DNA of 64,000 bases from Saposhnikovia divaricata. Its lineage: Eukaryota > Streptophyta > Magnoliopsida > Apiales > Apiaceae. Each line of letters begins with the position of its first letter. Position 1 is the stretch's first letter. The notes under the pieces were generated by a model. It saw only the letters and a program-made list of their open reading frames with translations, searched no databases and was not told the DNA's origin. The position numbers and the translations under genes were made by a program. Positions 11,363 to 23,790 of this stretch are shown piece after piece. The stretch is taken from contig CM071599.1 in the NCBI GenBank assembly GCA_036435485.1, positions 204,017,178 through 204,081,177 of the forward strand. The letters are read 5' to 3'.

Positions 11363-12251
11363 GGGGGTGCGCGTGAAAAAAAGAAAAAATGGGTGCAGGG
11401 TAGTTGGGATAGGATAGGAAACAAGTCAACAAAAGTAAAAAGAAATAGTATTAGTTAAAGTGATTCTATATTAACAGCATCGGCCCTTGAGTTTTATATT
11501 AATTTCAATACATATACACATTAATATGAATATATTATATTAATTATATTTAATTCGGGTTTTCCGGTCGGGTTCGGATTCGATCGGGTTTGAAACGGGT
11601 TTCGGGTTTTCGGGTCGGGTTCGGTACAGTACACCCTAAATCCAAACCCGACCCGGAATTAGTTTGGGTTTAAAATATAAACCCAAATCCAAATATTCGG
11701 GTTCGGTAAGATCCAATCGGGTCGGTAAAAATTGCCATCCCTACTTTCTAATGGTGTTAGCGTGATAAAATTATGATATATGCTACTTGCATAAGTTATT
11801 TTTACAACTTTTGATTTGGAAAGGTACGCTTTGTGTTTATTATAGAGAAATGTGTAGGGCTATCAATAGGATTACTTAGTGGCTTGGTGCTGTAAACATA
11901 GCTGCGTATAGCTGCGTAGGAGAAAAGATGTTTGTTGGATACTTTTCCACCAAAAAAAAACTTCAGTAATAACACATTAGTCATTATTAATCAATTCTAA
12001 CAATAAACATATCAAACACATTACCTCATTTCAAAATCTAATTTACTTCAATATATGTGCTAGTGAACCAAGTACTTGAGAAAAAAGAAAATGAAGTAAT
12101 TCTGTGAGTACTAAAAAATGAAAAGAAATAGTTACCAACTGTCCAACTTACCATCATGGTAAGAAATGTACAACTTCAAATAATTGCTAATTATCGGTTC
12201 TCTGCTGTAGTACCTACTGTAATGACATAGTAAGTGTACAACTTTATTTAG
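11363..12251. other. Flank of S1 with hAT-like MITE remnant
   Basis: Non-coding, AT-rich. 11560-11743 is rich in inverted CGGGTTCGG/CCGAACCCG words and ends ttgccatccctа-like (ttgccatccc then ta), which read in reverse is a hAT-type TIR (TAGGGATGGCAA). The opposite TIR was not found, so it is probably truncated. The last ~500 bp show nothing else and would be intron or 5' flank of the next gene. Confidence 0.5.
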
Positions 12252-14469
12252 GTGCGCTACATAGGTGTATCAAATGAAACTTCTTATGGAGTTATGGAGT
12301 TTGTTCATGCTGCAAAAATTGGAGGACTACCAAAGATTGTCAGTATCCAAAACAGCTACAGCCTGCTTGTGAGATGTAAATTTGAAGGTACTTTGCCTAG
12401 AAGTTTATTAGCAGAGTTTTTACATGTAGAATGTATTGAAAAAAACTTATATTATAGTAATTTTTACATGTAGAATGTATTGGAAAAAAAACTTATATTA
12501 TAGTAATTTTTACATGCAGAGTTTTTACATGTAGAATGTAAAAAAAAAAAAAAAAACTTATATTATAGCAATTTTTAAGGAAAACATCGAAAAAAAATTG
12601 AGTATTTGTGAATAATTTTATACTCCTTTGATAGAAGTAATGGTATTTCTGAAATGTGTATAAATTTGCATATACAAATTAGATTAAATTTATAAAGATA
12701 TGTAGTTATGAAATTTATAGATTAATACATATGTTATATAAAATTTATACATTTTCGGTATATGAACTCACATGTTTTCGCCCCTTCAACCTATAGATCC
12801 TGGCCCTTTCCATGTCTGCTATATGATTACCTTTAGCCTTTCAGGAGACTGACATTGTCAAGCATCACATAGCTTGCATGTGCATATATAATATATTAGT
12901 TTATAAACAAGCATAATTGAAGCTAATAGCTATATACGCTACCCAGCGTGGAATAGTGAGTCATTTTAGAGGACTACTAAGGCTTCAGGGCGAGTAAATT
13001 TTTTGAGATATGCGTGACCGAGAATTTTTCTATATAAATTATTTATATTCTGCTTCTCAAGGAATGAACTTTTTGTGTACATCGTTTAAGTTATTGATTT
13101 AACCCCTGATGGAAGCTTATTTGAGAATGTACACGAAGACCTGATTTTAGAGCTCAATATTAATAACCTTGGATCCCAAAACTTATGAATTACTTTGCAA
13201 TACATTGGTGTCATTAATTTTATACATAAAAAAAATATTTTATTTAATCAGTATTGGTGCTGCGACGAGAAAGGGTAAATTCCATGTTCTCAGAAACTTG
13301 GACACTGTTTATGTAAGGGTTCCTGAATGAAAGAGAAATGTACTAAAGCAATTTTTTGTCAATAAAAAGATTTATGAATCTCAATGATTGTTTGCAGCTG
13401 ACCTAGTTGAAGTGTGCCACCCTAATAATTGCAACGTTGGCTTACTCTGTTATTCCCCACTGGCTGGTGGCGCATTGTCTGGCAAGTATCTAGATTTGAA
13501 TTCTGAAGCTTCAAAGAAAGGAAGGATGAACCTCTTTCCTGGGTACATGGAAAGATATAACAAATCCTTGGCCATGGTATGATTTTCCACAAAACTGTAG
13601 TTGATACAAGAGATTGCATATGTAGTTGCAAATATAAAATATACAAAAGATTGCATATCTCTTGTATCAACTAAATATGACTTTTCTTTTTCTCCTCACT
13701 GTAGTTGCAATGCTTGAAAAATTTTAATTGGAGTATTGTAGTTTTTACAAACCTTTTTAAACAGAGCTGTTTGATATTGACCAGCTTTTATGCCTTAGTC
13801 ACTCAACCCACAAATATAGGTTGCTCATCACCATGTGCACCGTAAGGTGCCATATAGCATTAATATAGCATTAAGCAACTCACTGAACTTAAAGCTTAAG
13901 CTGTTAGGTAGAGCAATTTTGTCAAAAAATTCTTAATGATTAATTATTTTACATTGGTAGCCAAGAATTCTTAATTCTTAAATAGTTTACGTTGATTTAA
14001 CTTGCTCTTGAATGTTTCTGATTCTTTATCTGGATGCCAGCAAATTTTATAATTCAACATTGTCGTGTAGATTCATCATTTACGTAATGCATGTTTGATT
14101 GTTATATTGCATCATTCATATGAATTACGAGTATGTATTATGTATCATCTCTCAGATTACACTTTAATATGCAAGTTGATTTTGTACAGCAATTTGCCTG
14201 GCATGATAAGTTGCAAATTTGATTTTCAGGAAGCTACAGCGAAATATGTTGAAATGGCAAAGAAACACGGGCTTACACCCGTTCAGTTAGCACTTGGTTT
14301 TGTACGGGACCGTCCGTTTATGACAAGTTCAATCATAGGTGCAACCTCTCTCGAGCAATTGAAGGAAGACATTGATGCTTTTTTGACAGTGGAACGGCCT
14401 TTGCCAACAGAAGTCATGGCAGATATTGAGGAAATATTCAAGAGATACAAAGATCCAGCAATCCTGTAG
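12252..14469 (+). CDS. Aldo-keto reductase, Tas-like; last three exons
   Basis: NAD(P)H-dependent aldo-keto reductase, closest in pattern to bacterial Tas and its plant homologues. Exon A 12252-12387 (VRYIGVSNETSYGVMEFV to LLVRCKFE), exon B 13398-13576 (ADLVEVCHPNN to YNKSLAM), exon C 14230-14469 (EATAKYVEMAKKHG to stop TAG 14467-14469). Junctions fit splicing: donors at 12388 (GTACTT) and 13577 (GTATGA), acceptors TTTGCAG before 13398 and TTTTCAG before 14230; phases agree (1, then 0). The NADPH-binding end of the barrel is present (SIIGATSLEQL). The N-terminal part with the catalytic Asp-Tyr-Lys-His tetrad is not between 11363 and 12251. It must lie beyond the retroelement block, giving a very long intron, or be lost. 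No lesion is seen in the three exons. Confidence 0.82.
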
Positions 14470-14998
14470 AGGTGTAGAGGGGACTGTGTTCTACATGATA
14501 ACATGACTGCTCCGTTTTTTTCTAAAGCTTCGATCCTGTTTTCTGATCATTTATGAGTTGTATCTATTGCATTTTTTCCAAAATCTCAGACGTACTTTTG
14601 AAAAATCATTGATGGACAAGAGAATTGAAGAGCAACGGCCGAGACAAATTTAAACTCTGATTACACAAAGTACTATAGTTTGGTGTATTTTGATAAAGAA
14701 TAGGTTGAACATTGTAGGGATGCTTTGCGCCAGTGCACTGTATTCGAATAAATTGCCAGCTAACTTGTATGATATGGTACACATGATTTTTGGTCCAATG
14801 TCCAACTTCTCGTATTTTAGTTGCTGTTTCTTTAGTTGTTTTGTTTTCGATAGGCTAATGTTGGTATCTTAAAGCTCACAGGGACCAATGGCTGATTATT
14901 CTCCGAACCGAATTACCGAAAATCGAAATAATTGAAATACCGAATAAACTCAAAATCATAACCGATTAATAAATCGAAATTATTTCGGATATTTTACC

Positions 14999-15478
14999 GA
15001 ACCGAAATATACCGAATTAGAAAAAAAATCAATTTTCTACAATTTTTACAATGTGAAAACAAGAATACAGTACAAGACAACAGACATCGAAGTTGTAACA
15101 AAAACAAGGAAAAAACTCATACAAATGGGAAGTATTGACCGCAAATTGTGTTTAGTAATGGCGGCTTCTGCTGCTACTTTCCTGCACTCTTCTTCATCAT
15201 CTCGATTTCTTCCATTTCTCGTTCGTCGGAATATTCTTGAACCGAAATATACCGAATTAGAAAAAAAATTAATTTCCTACAATTTTTACAATGTGAAAAC
15301 AAGAATACAGTACAAGACAACAGACATCGAAGTTGTAACAAAAACAAGGAAAAAACTCATACAAATGGGAAGTATTGACCGCAAATTGTGTTTAGTAATG
15401 GCGGCTTCTGCTGCTACTTTCCTGCACTCTTCTTCATCGTCTCGATTTCTTCCATTTCTCGTTCGTCGGAATATTCTT
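14999..15478 (+). repeat. Two tandem 240-bp copies with exon-like ORF
   Basis: Copies 14999-15238 and 15239-15478 are nearly identical. Each contains an ATG (15160 and 15400) opening MAASAATFLHSSSSSRFLPF followed by LVRRNI, a Ser/Ala/Arg-rich, acid-free sequence like a plastid or mitochondrial transit peptide. Because 240 is divisible by 3, one frame stays open through both copies (15053-15487). Probably a captured host exon; the parent gene is not identified. Confidence 0.65.
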
Positions 15479-15484
15479 CTTCGG

Positions 15485-16739
15485 TAGACTTGGCAAAATG
15501 AGTCTGGATCCGAGGAACCAAACCGAAATTTGTGGAACCGAGATCCGAATTTATATCCGAATTAAAAAATCCGAAAGTTAACCGAATCCGAAACAATCCG
15601 AACCGAAGTTTGTTTCGAATAGTAAAATCCGACAATGATCCGAATCGAAAATTTAACCGAAAATAATCGGAATAATTGATCCGAAAATGAAATGAAATCG
15701 ATGAGACCCGAATAAAAAATTATCTGAACCGAATATGATTTGAGTTATTAGATTCAATGTAAATCCGAAAATGAAAATACCTGAACCAAATATTGGTAGT
15801 ACTAGTCAATTTAGTTGTATTGCTAAGATCTCAAATCAAAGTAATTTTTTATTTTTTAAAAATTTGGGAACATCAATAAATTAGATATATTTTAAGATCC
15901 GTACGGTTGAATCGTCGAGAATTATTTAAAAAAAAATCAAAATAACAGTCTGTGATAAAGCACTAGTTACTAGTATTAATCAATTTAGTTGTTTATAGTT
16001 AAGATCTCAAATCAAAATAATTTTTTATTTTTTGAAAATTTGGGAATATCAATAAATTATATATATGTAAACAACCGTACGTTCGGATCATCGAGAATAT
16101 TTTTTAAAAAAATTGAAATAATAGTCCGTGACAAAATACTAATTACTAGTACTAGTCAATTTAGTTGTTTATTGCCAAGATCTCAAACTAAAATAATTTT
16201 TTATTTTTTGAAAATTTGGGAACATCAATAAATTAGATTTATTTTAATATCCGTACGATTGGATCGTCGAGAATTATTTTTAAAAAAATCGAAACAACAG
16301 CCCATCACAAAGCACTAGTTACTAATATTAGACTTTTAATCAATTTAGTTGTTTATTGCTAATTAAGATCTCAAACCAAAATAGTTTTGTATTTTTTAAA
16401 AATTTGGGAAAATGAATAAATTAGATATATCTTGACAAATGCGACCCAAACCGAATTTTAATACATCCAAACAGAATCCGATCCGAAACAGTAAATATCC
16501 GAAAAAGAACCGAATCCAATTTGATCCGATCTTAATCCAAAATTTATCTGATTTTAATCCGAATTTGACCCGAACCGAATTAGATCCGATCTGAACCAAA
16601 CATTCCCAAAAATATACCTTAACTGAAAGTGGATCCGAATCGAATCATATCCGATCCGAACCGAACATGCTCTAAATAATTTATAACCAAAAGTGGATCC
16701 GATCCGAAACCGATCCGTTTACCCGATTTGCCAGGTCTA
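15485..16739. mobile_element. Nested non-autonomous hAT-like element
   Basis: Left TIR TAGACTTGGCAAA and right TIR (reverse complement) TAGACCTGGCAAA. The flanking 8-mers TTCTTCGG (15477-15484) and TTCTCCGG (16740-16747) match at 7 of 8, which fits a hAT target-site duplication. Both ends carry ATCCGAA subterminal repeats; the middle is a 176-bp tandem array. It has no coding capacity. It interrupts the exon-like ORF. Confidence 0.65.
15806..16436. repeat. ~176-bp tandem repeat, 3.6 copies
   Basis: Units start with tcaatttagttg at 15806, 15980, 16156 and 16340. Each contains gatctcaaa, ttttttatttttt, aatttgggaa and a cgtacg..tcgtcgagaat block. Lies wholly inside the hAT-like element. Confidence 0.8.
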
Positions 16740-17256
16740 TTCTCCGGTGCCACTTCCGACAACTTCAACACTTCACTTCAATATCCGACAGCTCCATTTC
16801 CTTCTTCCATTTATGATTAACTGCATAAAATCAACTGAAAGAAACTCCTAATAAGATCTTTACTTGAATCAGTTAATTAAATCAAATAAACAATGGACTA
16901 CTAATCGATTGATGAGCCAAAAAGATGAGCGGCTGTACCTTTTGTGTTCAACCCAGAAAGATGATTGATTAATTGAAGTCTGATTCTCTAAGTTTGGATG
17001 GAAAAAAATGAAGGGCTGCGACTGAATCAAAATCAACTGATGCATAAAAGATCTAGGATTAATAAATTAAATATTATATATATATATAATATAATATTTT
17101 CTATATTTCGGTTATTTCGATTATTTCGGTAAAAAATCCGAATAATCGAAATATACAAAAATCCATAACCAATTAAAATCAAATTATTTCAATTCGGAAC
17201 CGAATTATTTCGATTCGATATTCGATTAATCGAACCGAATGCTCAACTGACCATGG

Positions 17257-18138
17257 CTAACCTTCGTCCATTGCTACAGCCCTACTGCCATACCATTGAA
17301 CCTCTACATGTAGCCTGATTTTTTTGTTCTTCAAAATCTAGCATTTTGGAAATAAATTAAAATAGTATTAACTTCGAAAACGGTATATCACAATTTTGTC
17401 AATTTTCCCAATCGATAATCTGCACAACAGATCAAATTTTCTGTAAGAGTACATATTTCCAGAGCAATGCTAGGTTCCTCAAATATTTTTCTAAATATTT
17501 TACCGAATGATATGTCACACATGGCACATTTTAATTTGAGATTAGGGAGCCTGAGTTGTATCTCAGGTAAATTCCCTGAGATACATGGAATTTATATGCA
17601 AATCAGAATTTTTATGGGAGGGGCATTTTTGTAAAATCAGAATTTTTTAATTAGCTCTGTGGGTCCAATCAGATTTAAAGGAGTATTTTTTAAGTATCTC
17701 AGTAAAAGTTCCATGAGATCAATCTCAGGATCCTTTTTCTCTTTTAATTTATGATGCATATATATGCATACGGTATCCCATTTTATATTTAGGAAAGTTA
17801 CTAATCATAGGTATGACACATAATCATTTGAAAAACTTTTGAATTTTTTTTTTTGGGATATCTAGCATTTTTCATATTTCCAAGATAACATATCCCATCG
17901 AATAAAATCGAAGATCTGGTGTTACATTCTCTTTTTCTGATCATAAATTGTCAATTTCAGTTAAGGTAACTTTTTAAAAGTACATCCAAGATTCCTACAA
18001 ATTTTAATCAATTCAAAATTCAATTGGAAAATTACAATATCCAGGCTCAGAAAATAAGATAGCACATTCTTAGCATGTATATAATGCCCATGATATTTCA
18101 TAAAACTAGTTAATTTGTTTGTATATTAACAATCAAAC
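17257..18138. other. Intergenic flank and probable promoter of the S-protein gene
   Basis: AT-rich, no supported ORF. 17560-17730 has repeated tctcaggta/ctgagata words. A TATA-like gtatataatg at about 18076 lies some 60 bp before the ATG at 18139, which fits a core promoter. Confidence 0.4.
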
Positions 18139-18549
18139 ATGAGAATATCAATTGTTTCAGTCATTTTATTGTTTCTCATTGTACTCACATCAGGCTATAC
18201 CAGAAATTCTCCAAGAAAAGTAAAAATCTACGTGATGAATGCTCTGCCACCGAATTCCGAACCACTGATAGTCCATTGCGAATCGATGGGTGGCGATTTT
18301 TCGCTATCCAGTGGAAGATCATTCTCTTGGCGATTCAGTCCAGGTTACTTTGCAACAACATTTTTTTGCGAATTCTGGTGGAACTCGAAGATTCGAAATG
18401 TCAAGGTTTTTAGTTACTTGGAGCCTCAACAATGTGAAAGGTTGGATTCTAATATATGTTACTGGCAAGCAAGGGAAGATGGCATCTACTTCAATAACAA
18501 GAATGATACAGTTTTTGCAACTTCATGGCAGAACAAGTTTCCCTGGTGA
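18139..18549 (+). CDS. S-protein homologue (plant self-incompatibility S1 family)
   Basis: 136-residue secreted protein of the Self-incomp_S1/SPH family, the family of the poppy stigma determinant PrsS; most members have unknown roles as small extracellular proteins. Residues 1-20 form a signal peptide (ISIVSVILLFLIVLTSG). The mature part shows the family pattern: VKIYVMNALP strand, VHC at Cys47, a G-G-D-F turn, FSWRFSP, FFCEFWW with Cys77, then QQC (Cys99) and NICYWQ (Cys107), giving the four cysteines expected for two disulfides. Single exon, as usual in the family, of normal length, with no lesion. The ATG is the first in frame and gives the signal peptide. AATAAA-type signals lie near 18750. 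No related gene is adjacent. Confidence 0.87.
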   Translation: MRISIVSVILLFLIVLTSGYTRNSPRKVKIYVMNALPPNSEPLIVHCESMGGDFSLSSGRSFSWRFSPGYFATTFFCEFWWNSKIRNVKVFSYLEPQQCERLDSNICYWQAREDGIYFNNKNDTVFATSWQNKFPW

Positions 18550-20729
18550 ATGGAAGCTGTACAAGTGCTGGTATGGATAGTCAGTTTCGTGCGGTGAAAT
18601 TTAAAATTTTTGTACCTTTAATATATTTAAGGATCATCGAGAAAAAAAATACTAAGATGTCTGAAATTTTCTTGAATAATTTTGTCAACACACATCACAC
18701 CTTGGCACCATCAAATTCAGTTCTGAAACTGTATACGGTAGTAGAAACTCAATAAATAAATAAATATTCGATAAACGCATAATCTCATAATTTTTTTCGG
18801 TTCCGATATAATAAAGATAGTGTATTTTTGATCTCGATAAAATTTTCTTGTTCCAAGCGTATTCATTTATCAAGGTTTAACTGTATTCAATTTTTTTCCA
18901 TTAACTTTTCTTACTTTTTTTGGATAATTTATTATAGAAAAACTTTTCATGGTGATTGTTGTATTTGATTAATTTATCAAATATATTAAAATGGTTAAAT
19001 GGACAAATGGTATATTTTTGGATGTACTAATTGTTTGAATAAATATGGATTAGTTACATGTTTATGCAATAAAATAAAGATGATATTGAATATTGTATTA
19101 ATTTGTTAGTTACAAATGATGGCATTAAATATATTAATTATGTGAATTATTGGGGAGTTACATTTAGGATGGAAATGGATTATTTCATAAAAAAAAAAAG
19201 AGTGTTGAATATTTGTTCTTGACATTATCGTAATTTCCTAAAATAAATTTTGTCTTCAACCTAATTGCTGCACATATTATTAATATAAACTTTTTTAAAT
19301 TTCTTCGGAGATTCTGCAAATCCTTTTATTTACTTTGATACTCCGTGGGAGTGGCAGCCTCCACCCAGCTACAGAGAATTCTATTGTTTTTGCTATTAGA
19401 ATTAGAGTAAGTTAATAATAGTTGAATTTTAAGAATAAAAATTATATTTGTTCAAAAAAAAAAAAGAATGAAAATTATAAAATTGCACTTTTGTATATGT
19501 AAGGTACGATATATAGTGCAAAAAATTGCCTAAAATTTTGAGATCTGCCTAAAAAAGTTTAAAATATGAGACAACTGACATAAAAATGTACGTTTTTTAT
19601 TCAATTATATAAGAGAATATGAATCCTTTCTTTTTTTATTTTTTGAAACAATGAATCCTTTCTTTTATTTTTTTGATGATTATATTCTATAAATGTGGTC
19701 ACCAGTGTATCCCTAAATTTTGAAAAAGTTACTAAGTAAGAAATTTGTAAAGAATCTATGTTATAAATTTAAAATGAATGAAAGATTTTTTATAGTCGAA
19801 TTATTCAGTTTTAGTTTCCTACTATCCAATAAAGTAATAAAATATTTGAAAGAATTTGTGTACCGTCTCTCATCATTTGAGAAAAATTTGGGAAAAATTC
19901 TTGGGAAAGCAGCATTGCTTTAAGGACCAATTTTCAAAAAAAAAAAAAAAAAGTCCACGAAATACCACCAATAAGGCAATAACCCATACATGGGCGCAAA
20001 GAAATTGGGCCAGAGTTAAGTTGGACTCGTATATTCGCCAATGAGCCCGGACCGACCTAGAAATGGAATTTTAGTCATATTAATTCAATTAAAAAGATGG
20101 CAGTTGGGCCTGGGACCTGGGAAAGCATTATATGAAAATGTGTTATACATTTCTACTTTCAAGTCAAAATATGTCATGCTCAAATTTTGTTTATTTATAA
20201 ATTATGATACAAATTTTAAAATCGAATTCATGTTTGATTTATTTACAAATTGAATTAATTTTTTTCCGAAACGAACATCGAAGAATTGTTTATAAGCGTA
20301 TCGACTCATTCACGATCCTACGCCCAACATACTGGATAGTTCTTAAATAGAATTGTCCTCATTGTCCTGGCAAAGAAAAGGAAAAAAACTTTCAAACATT
20401 TTAAAAACCTTTAAACTTATTATTAACGTAGAGGGCAAATAATAATATTTTTCTAAGCTAAAAATAAGCATTTTTAAGTATTTTTAAAAACATTAAAGAC
20501 GTATGTTACTGTTATTTTGGGTCTGGTCCAGTAGGAACCCCTCGACGATGACAATAAGGAGAATGATAATGACAAAAGATTTATTAGTAGATTTTGTATT
20601 AAAGATACTAGCCTAAAACCCGTACGATGTATAGATTTTTTTAAAATTATATAAAATAAATTCATTAATCTCATTTAATTTTTTTAAAACATGAATTTTG
20701 GAGGATTACATTTTTATATGATATGATTT
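18550..20729. other. AT-rich intergenic DNA
   Basis: Poly-A/T runs and short low-complexity stretches; only chance ORFs below 80 codons. I see no gene, RNA or defined repeat here. Confidence 0.5.
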
Positions 20730-20804
20730 GATAATAATTATATAAATGTTATCCGTGATATTTCTAGAAAAGGAGGGATTTTAGTTAGAAAAAATATAGG
20801 GTAA

Positions 20805-21176
20805 TGGCCAAAAATACTATTTTTTAAAAAAATTATTACACAAATACCAATTTAATTTATTTTTTTTTGCAAAAAATATCAATTTATTACGTATTTACAA
20901 AATGGGTAATGCTACTACGCATTTGAGAAATGTGTATCATGTAAGAATTTTTAAAAAAAAAAGGAAAAAAAAAAATTTAAGTGTGTCACGCATTCTAGGA
21001 ATGCGTAAAACCCCAACTATGGAGGTGTTACGCAATTTTGGAATGCGTGACACAATTTTTTTTTTAATTTTTTTAATTTTTTTTCGTTTTTTTTAAATTA
21101 TATGCATTACCCATTTGACAAATGCATAATACTAATACCCATTTTGAAATGCATAATAAATTGGTATTTTTGGCCA
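20805..21176. mobile_element. Fold-back MITE-like element
   Basis: Termini tggccaaaaata (20805) and tatttttggcca (ending 21176) are inverted. Internal inverted words (attacgcatt.., gtgtcacgcattc / gaatgcgtgacac at about 20984-21050) make most of it palindromic. No ORF. No clear TSD. Confidence 0.55.
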
Positions 21177-21579
21177 AAAAATTCGGAAATGATATTCTTG
21201 TCAAAAAGTTAAAAAAAAAGTGGTAAAAATGTCATTATTTCGAAAGATGGAAATTATGATAGGTTTTAGTTAAAAAGAGTAATCCATTAATTATTAGTAA
21301 TTATAAAAATATTACTTCATTTTATTAAATAAAATGCCCGTGATATGATTAGAAAAATAAAAAAATTAGTTAGAGAAAATTAAAAAATTAATATGTTCTA
21401 GGTGAAAAAGGTAATTGATTAGTTTATAGTAATTATAATTTAATTACGTTATTTTACTAAATATAATTGCTCGTAATGTTTTTTAGAAAAGGAGAAATTA
21501 ATATTGTCCGAGATATTAGTTTGAAAATATAGAAAAGATGTTACGTTTTAGCTAAAAAAAGATAATCGATTAATTAATA

Positions 21580-21819
21580 CTCCCTCCGTCCCACCAGGTT
21601 CTTTACATTGGGGGACGGAGGCTTGGCACGTATTTTAAGGCTCCTGTAAAATATAGTTCCATAATTTATTTTAATTTTTTTTTAGAATAAAAATTTAATG
21701 TTTAAATTTTTATTAGGAAAGAAATTTTAAAAATAAGTGATGGAACTATAATTTAAATATATCTTAAAATGCGTGCCAAGTAGTGCTAAAAACATGTAAA
21801 GAAATGGGTGGGATGGAGG
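21580..21819. mobile_element. Stowaway MITE
   Basis: Left TIR CTCCCTCCGTCCCACC after a TA (21578-21579); right end GGGTGGGATGGAGG before TA (21820-21821). Size ~240 bp, TA target duplication and TIR are typical of Stowaway (Tc1/mariner-derived). Confidence 0.85.
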
Positions 21820-22698
21820 TAATAATATTATAATATTATTAGTTTATTTTATTAAATAGAACCACCTGTGATATAATTGGAAAAAGATAGATTTTAGTTA
21901 TTGGAAAATAGAAAGGTAACATGAAGATGACGTGATTTATGTGAAAAAGGTAATTGATTAATTTATAGTAATTATAATTTAATTATGTTATTTAACTAAA
22001 TAAAATTGTTCATAGTTTTTAGAAAATGAGAAATTAATGCTGCCCGTTATATTTTTAGAAAAAAAGGGATTTAATTAGAAAAAATAGAAAAGATAATATA
22101 TATTAGCTGAAAAGGTAATCAGTTAATTATTAGTATTATAATATTAGTATTATAATATTATTATTTTATTTTTATTAAATAGAAACTCCCGTGATATAAT
22201 TGGAAAAAGGGAGGTTTTAGTAAGAGAAAAGAAAAAAGGTAACATATTTTGGCTGAAAAAGGTAACCGTCCACGATATAATTGGAAAAAGAGATATTTTA
22301 GTTAGAGAAAGAAAAAAGGTAACACGTTTTGACTAAAAGAGGTAATTGATTAGTTAATAGTAATAAAAATATAATTATGTTATTTTATTAAATAAAATTG
22401 CTCGTAGTGTTTTTAAGAAGGAGAAATTTTAGTTAGATAAAATGTAAAAGATATTCAATTTTACCTGAAAAAGGAAATTATTTAGTTACTGAAAAATAAA
22501 AAAGATAATATGTTTAACCTAAAAAAGGAAATTGATTAATAAAGGAGAAATTTTAGTTAGATAAAATACAAAAGGTATTATATTTACCTGAAAAAGGAAA
22601 TTATTTAGTTCTTGAAAAATAGAAAAAAGATAATATACGTGTAACCTGAAAAAGGAAATTGATCAGTTAATAGATCTGTAATTGAATAAGGGTAAATA

Positions 22699-23738
22699 TG
22701 TTAGGAATTATGTTGTCCTTGATGATATACATCCATAAAACACCTTGAAAAACATATGAGTACAAGATTAAGTTTTGTAACTTATCAACGGATATCCAAG
22801 CTATGTACATCCGTTGATGAGGCAGCTTATCAACTGATAAGTCCGTAGCATACCTTGTATTTAAGTTTGAGTTTGTTTGTTAATATCATAGTTGCTAGAA
22901 ATCCAAAGTCATGTTGACTATCAATGGATATGCAGAATAGGGTAGCTAATTGTAAATAGACTGTGCTATGTAATTCTGTATAAGTGAAGTGGTGATCAAC
23001 GGATGAAGATTCTATGTCAACGGATATGGTATTCTCAACAAGCAGAAATCAACCTGTCGATCCATGTCTACACAAACGGATAAATGCTTCAACCAATAAT
23101 GTCTTGGGATTAGAAGTTGATGGCGACTTGACATGCTTGACAGATCACATGGGTTGATAAACTTAAAAGAGGTATGGGAACCAGTATTGGAAATGAAGAA
23201 GAAAAAGAAACATTCCTTATTCTCACGAACAATTTAGCTGGTAAATCTAGTGCATATCTGTCCAAAGACAACCAGACAAAATTGTATCACATGGTGACAA
23301 GGAGTGACAGCAACCCTGCAGAATACTTTGACTTGTAAGATTCGTTTATTTTGTAGGGTTTGTAAACTTAAAGTATTCATATATAAATACTTCAAGTGTA
23401 GCATAGCTAAAGCAGAGAAGAGAAACACTGAGCAAAAAGCTATAAGCATTAGGTTCTCTTGTAATAGTTTTAGCCTTGTATTCGCAGCTGTGTACTCATT
23501 TACACAGAGAAGTTTTCTTCAATACAACCCTCAGGTGGAGTCGAGAAAAACCCCACCTGAAATGTTTAAGTGTGTTGTGTATCTGTTCGTTTTCTGTTTC
23601 TTTACGTTTCAGTCTTCAACTTATCCATCTGTTTCCATTGAAGTTTTATTTGTTGTCTTGTTCAAAATCGAAAGAAATTCAAAAGATTGTATTCAACCAC
23701 CCTTCTACAATCTTGAGGTGTGCAACTGGGAAATAACA
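22699..23738 (+). repeat. S2 5' LTR (1040 bp)
   Basis: Begins tgttaggaattatg and ends gggaaataaca, followed by the PBS. TATA box tatataaat at 23380-23388. Four exact copies of the 9-mer TCAACGGAT/ATCCGTTGA (22785, 22809, 22996, 23017). No second copy in the window, so the limits rest on TG..CA ends and PBS position. Confidence 0.75.
23683..23714 (+). other. Conserved U5 hairpin of S2 LTR
   Basis: Stem AAGATTGTA (23683-23691) with TACAATCTT (23706-23714), loop TTCAACCACCCTTC. Same fold and loop as in S1 and S3 with different stem pairs. Confidence 0.7.
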
Positions 23739-23740
23739 AT

Positions 23741-23752
23741 TGGTATCAAATC
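23741..23752 (+). other. Primer binding site of S2
   Basis: tggtatcaaatc, two bases after the LTR end; close to the initiator tRNA-Met PBS. Confidence 0.75.
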
Positions 23753-23790
23753 AAGCTTCTAACATACAAGAAGTTTAAAGATCTAGCACC

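Larger units (their letters stand above)
14880..17256. mobile_element. CCGAA-rich non-autonomous DNA transposon-like region
   Basis: Ends are dense in CCGAACCGAAT/ATTCGGTTCG words (14900-15010 and 17100-17245). The right edge read in reverse gives TTGAGCATTCGGTTCG, as in some plant hAT-like elements; the left edge is unclear. No transposase. The interior holds the 240-bp tandem duplication, a nested hAT-like element and an AT microsatellite near 17070-17095. Boundaries are approximate. Confidence 0.45.
20730..22690. repeat. Degenerate tandem repeat region (~120-170 bp units)
   Basis: Recurring block: ccgtgatat..aattagaaaa, ttttagttagaaaa.., aggtaattgattagttaatagtaattata, ttattttattaaataaaa. 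Clear starts near 20752, 21332, 21867, 22041, 22186 and 22267. Units vary in length and are interrupted by two MITEs. No coding potential. It ends beside the S2 LTR. Confidence 0.6.

Noticed and set aside
14690..14872. 60-codon ORF after the aldo-keto reductase
   Set aside because: Probably 3' flank; no motif and no start context.
19720..20253. Small ORFs in AT-rich intergenic DNA
   Set aside because: Low-complexity translations with no conserved pattern.
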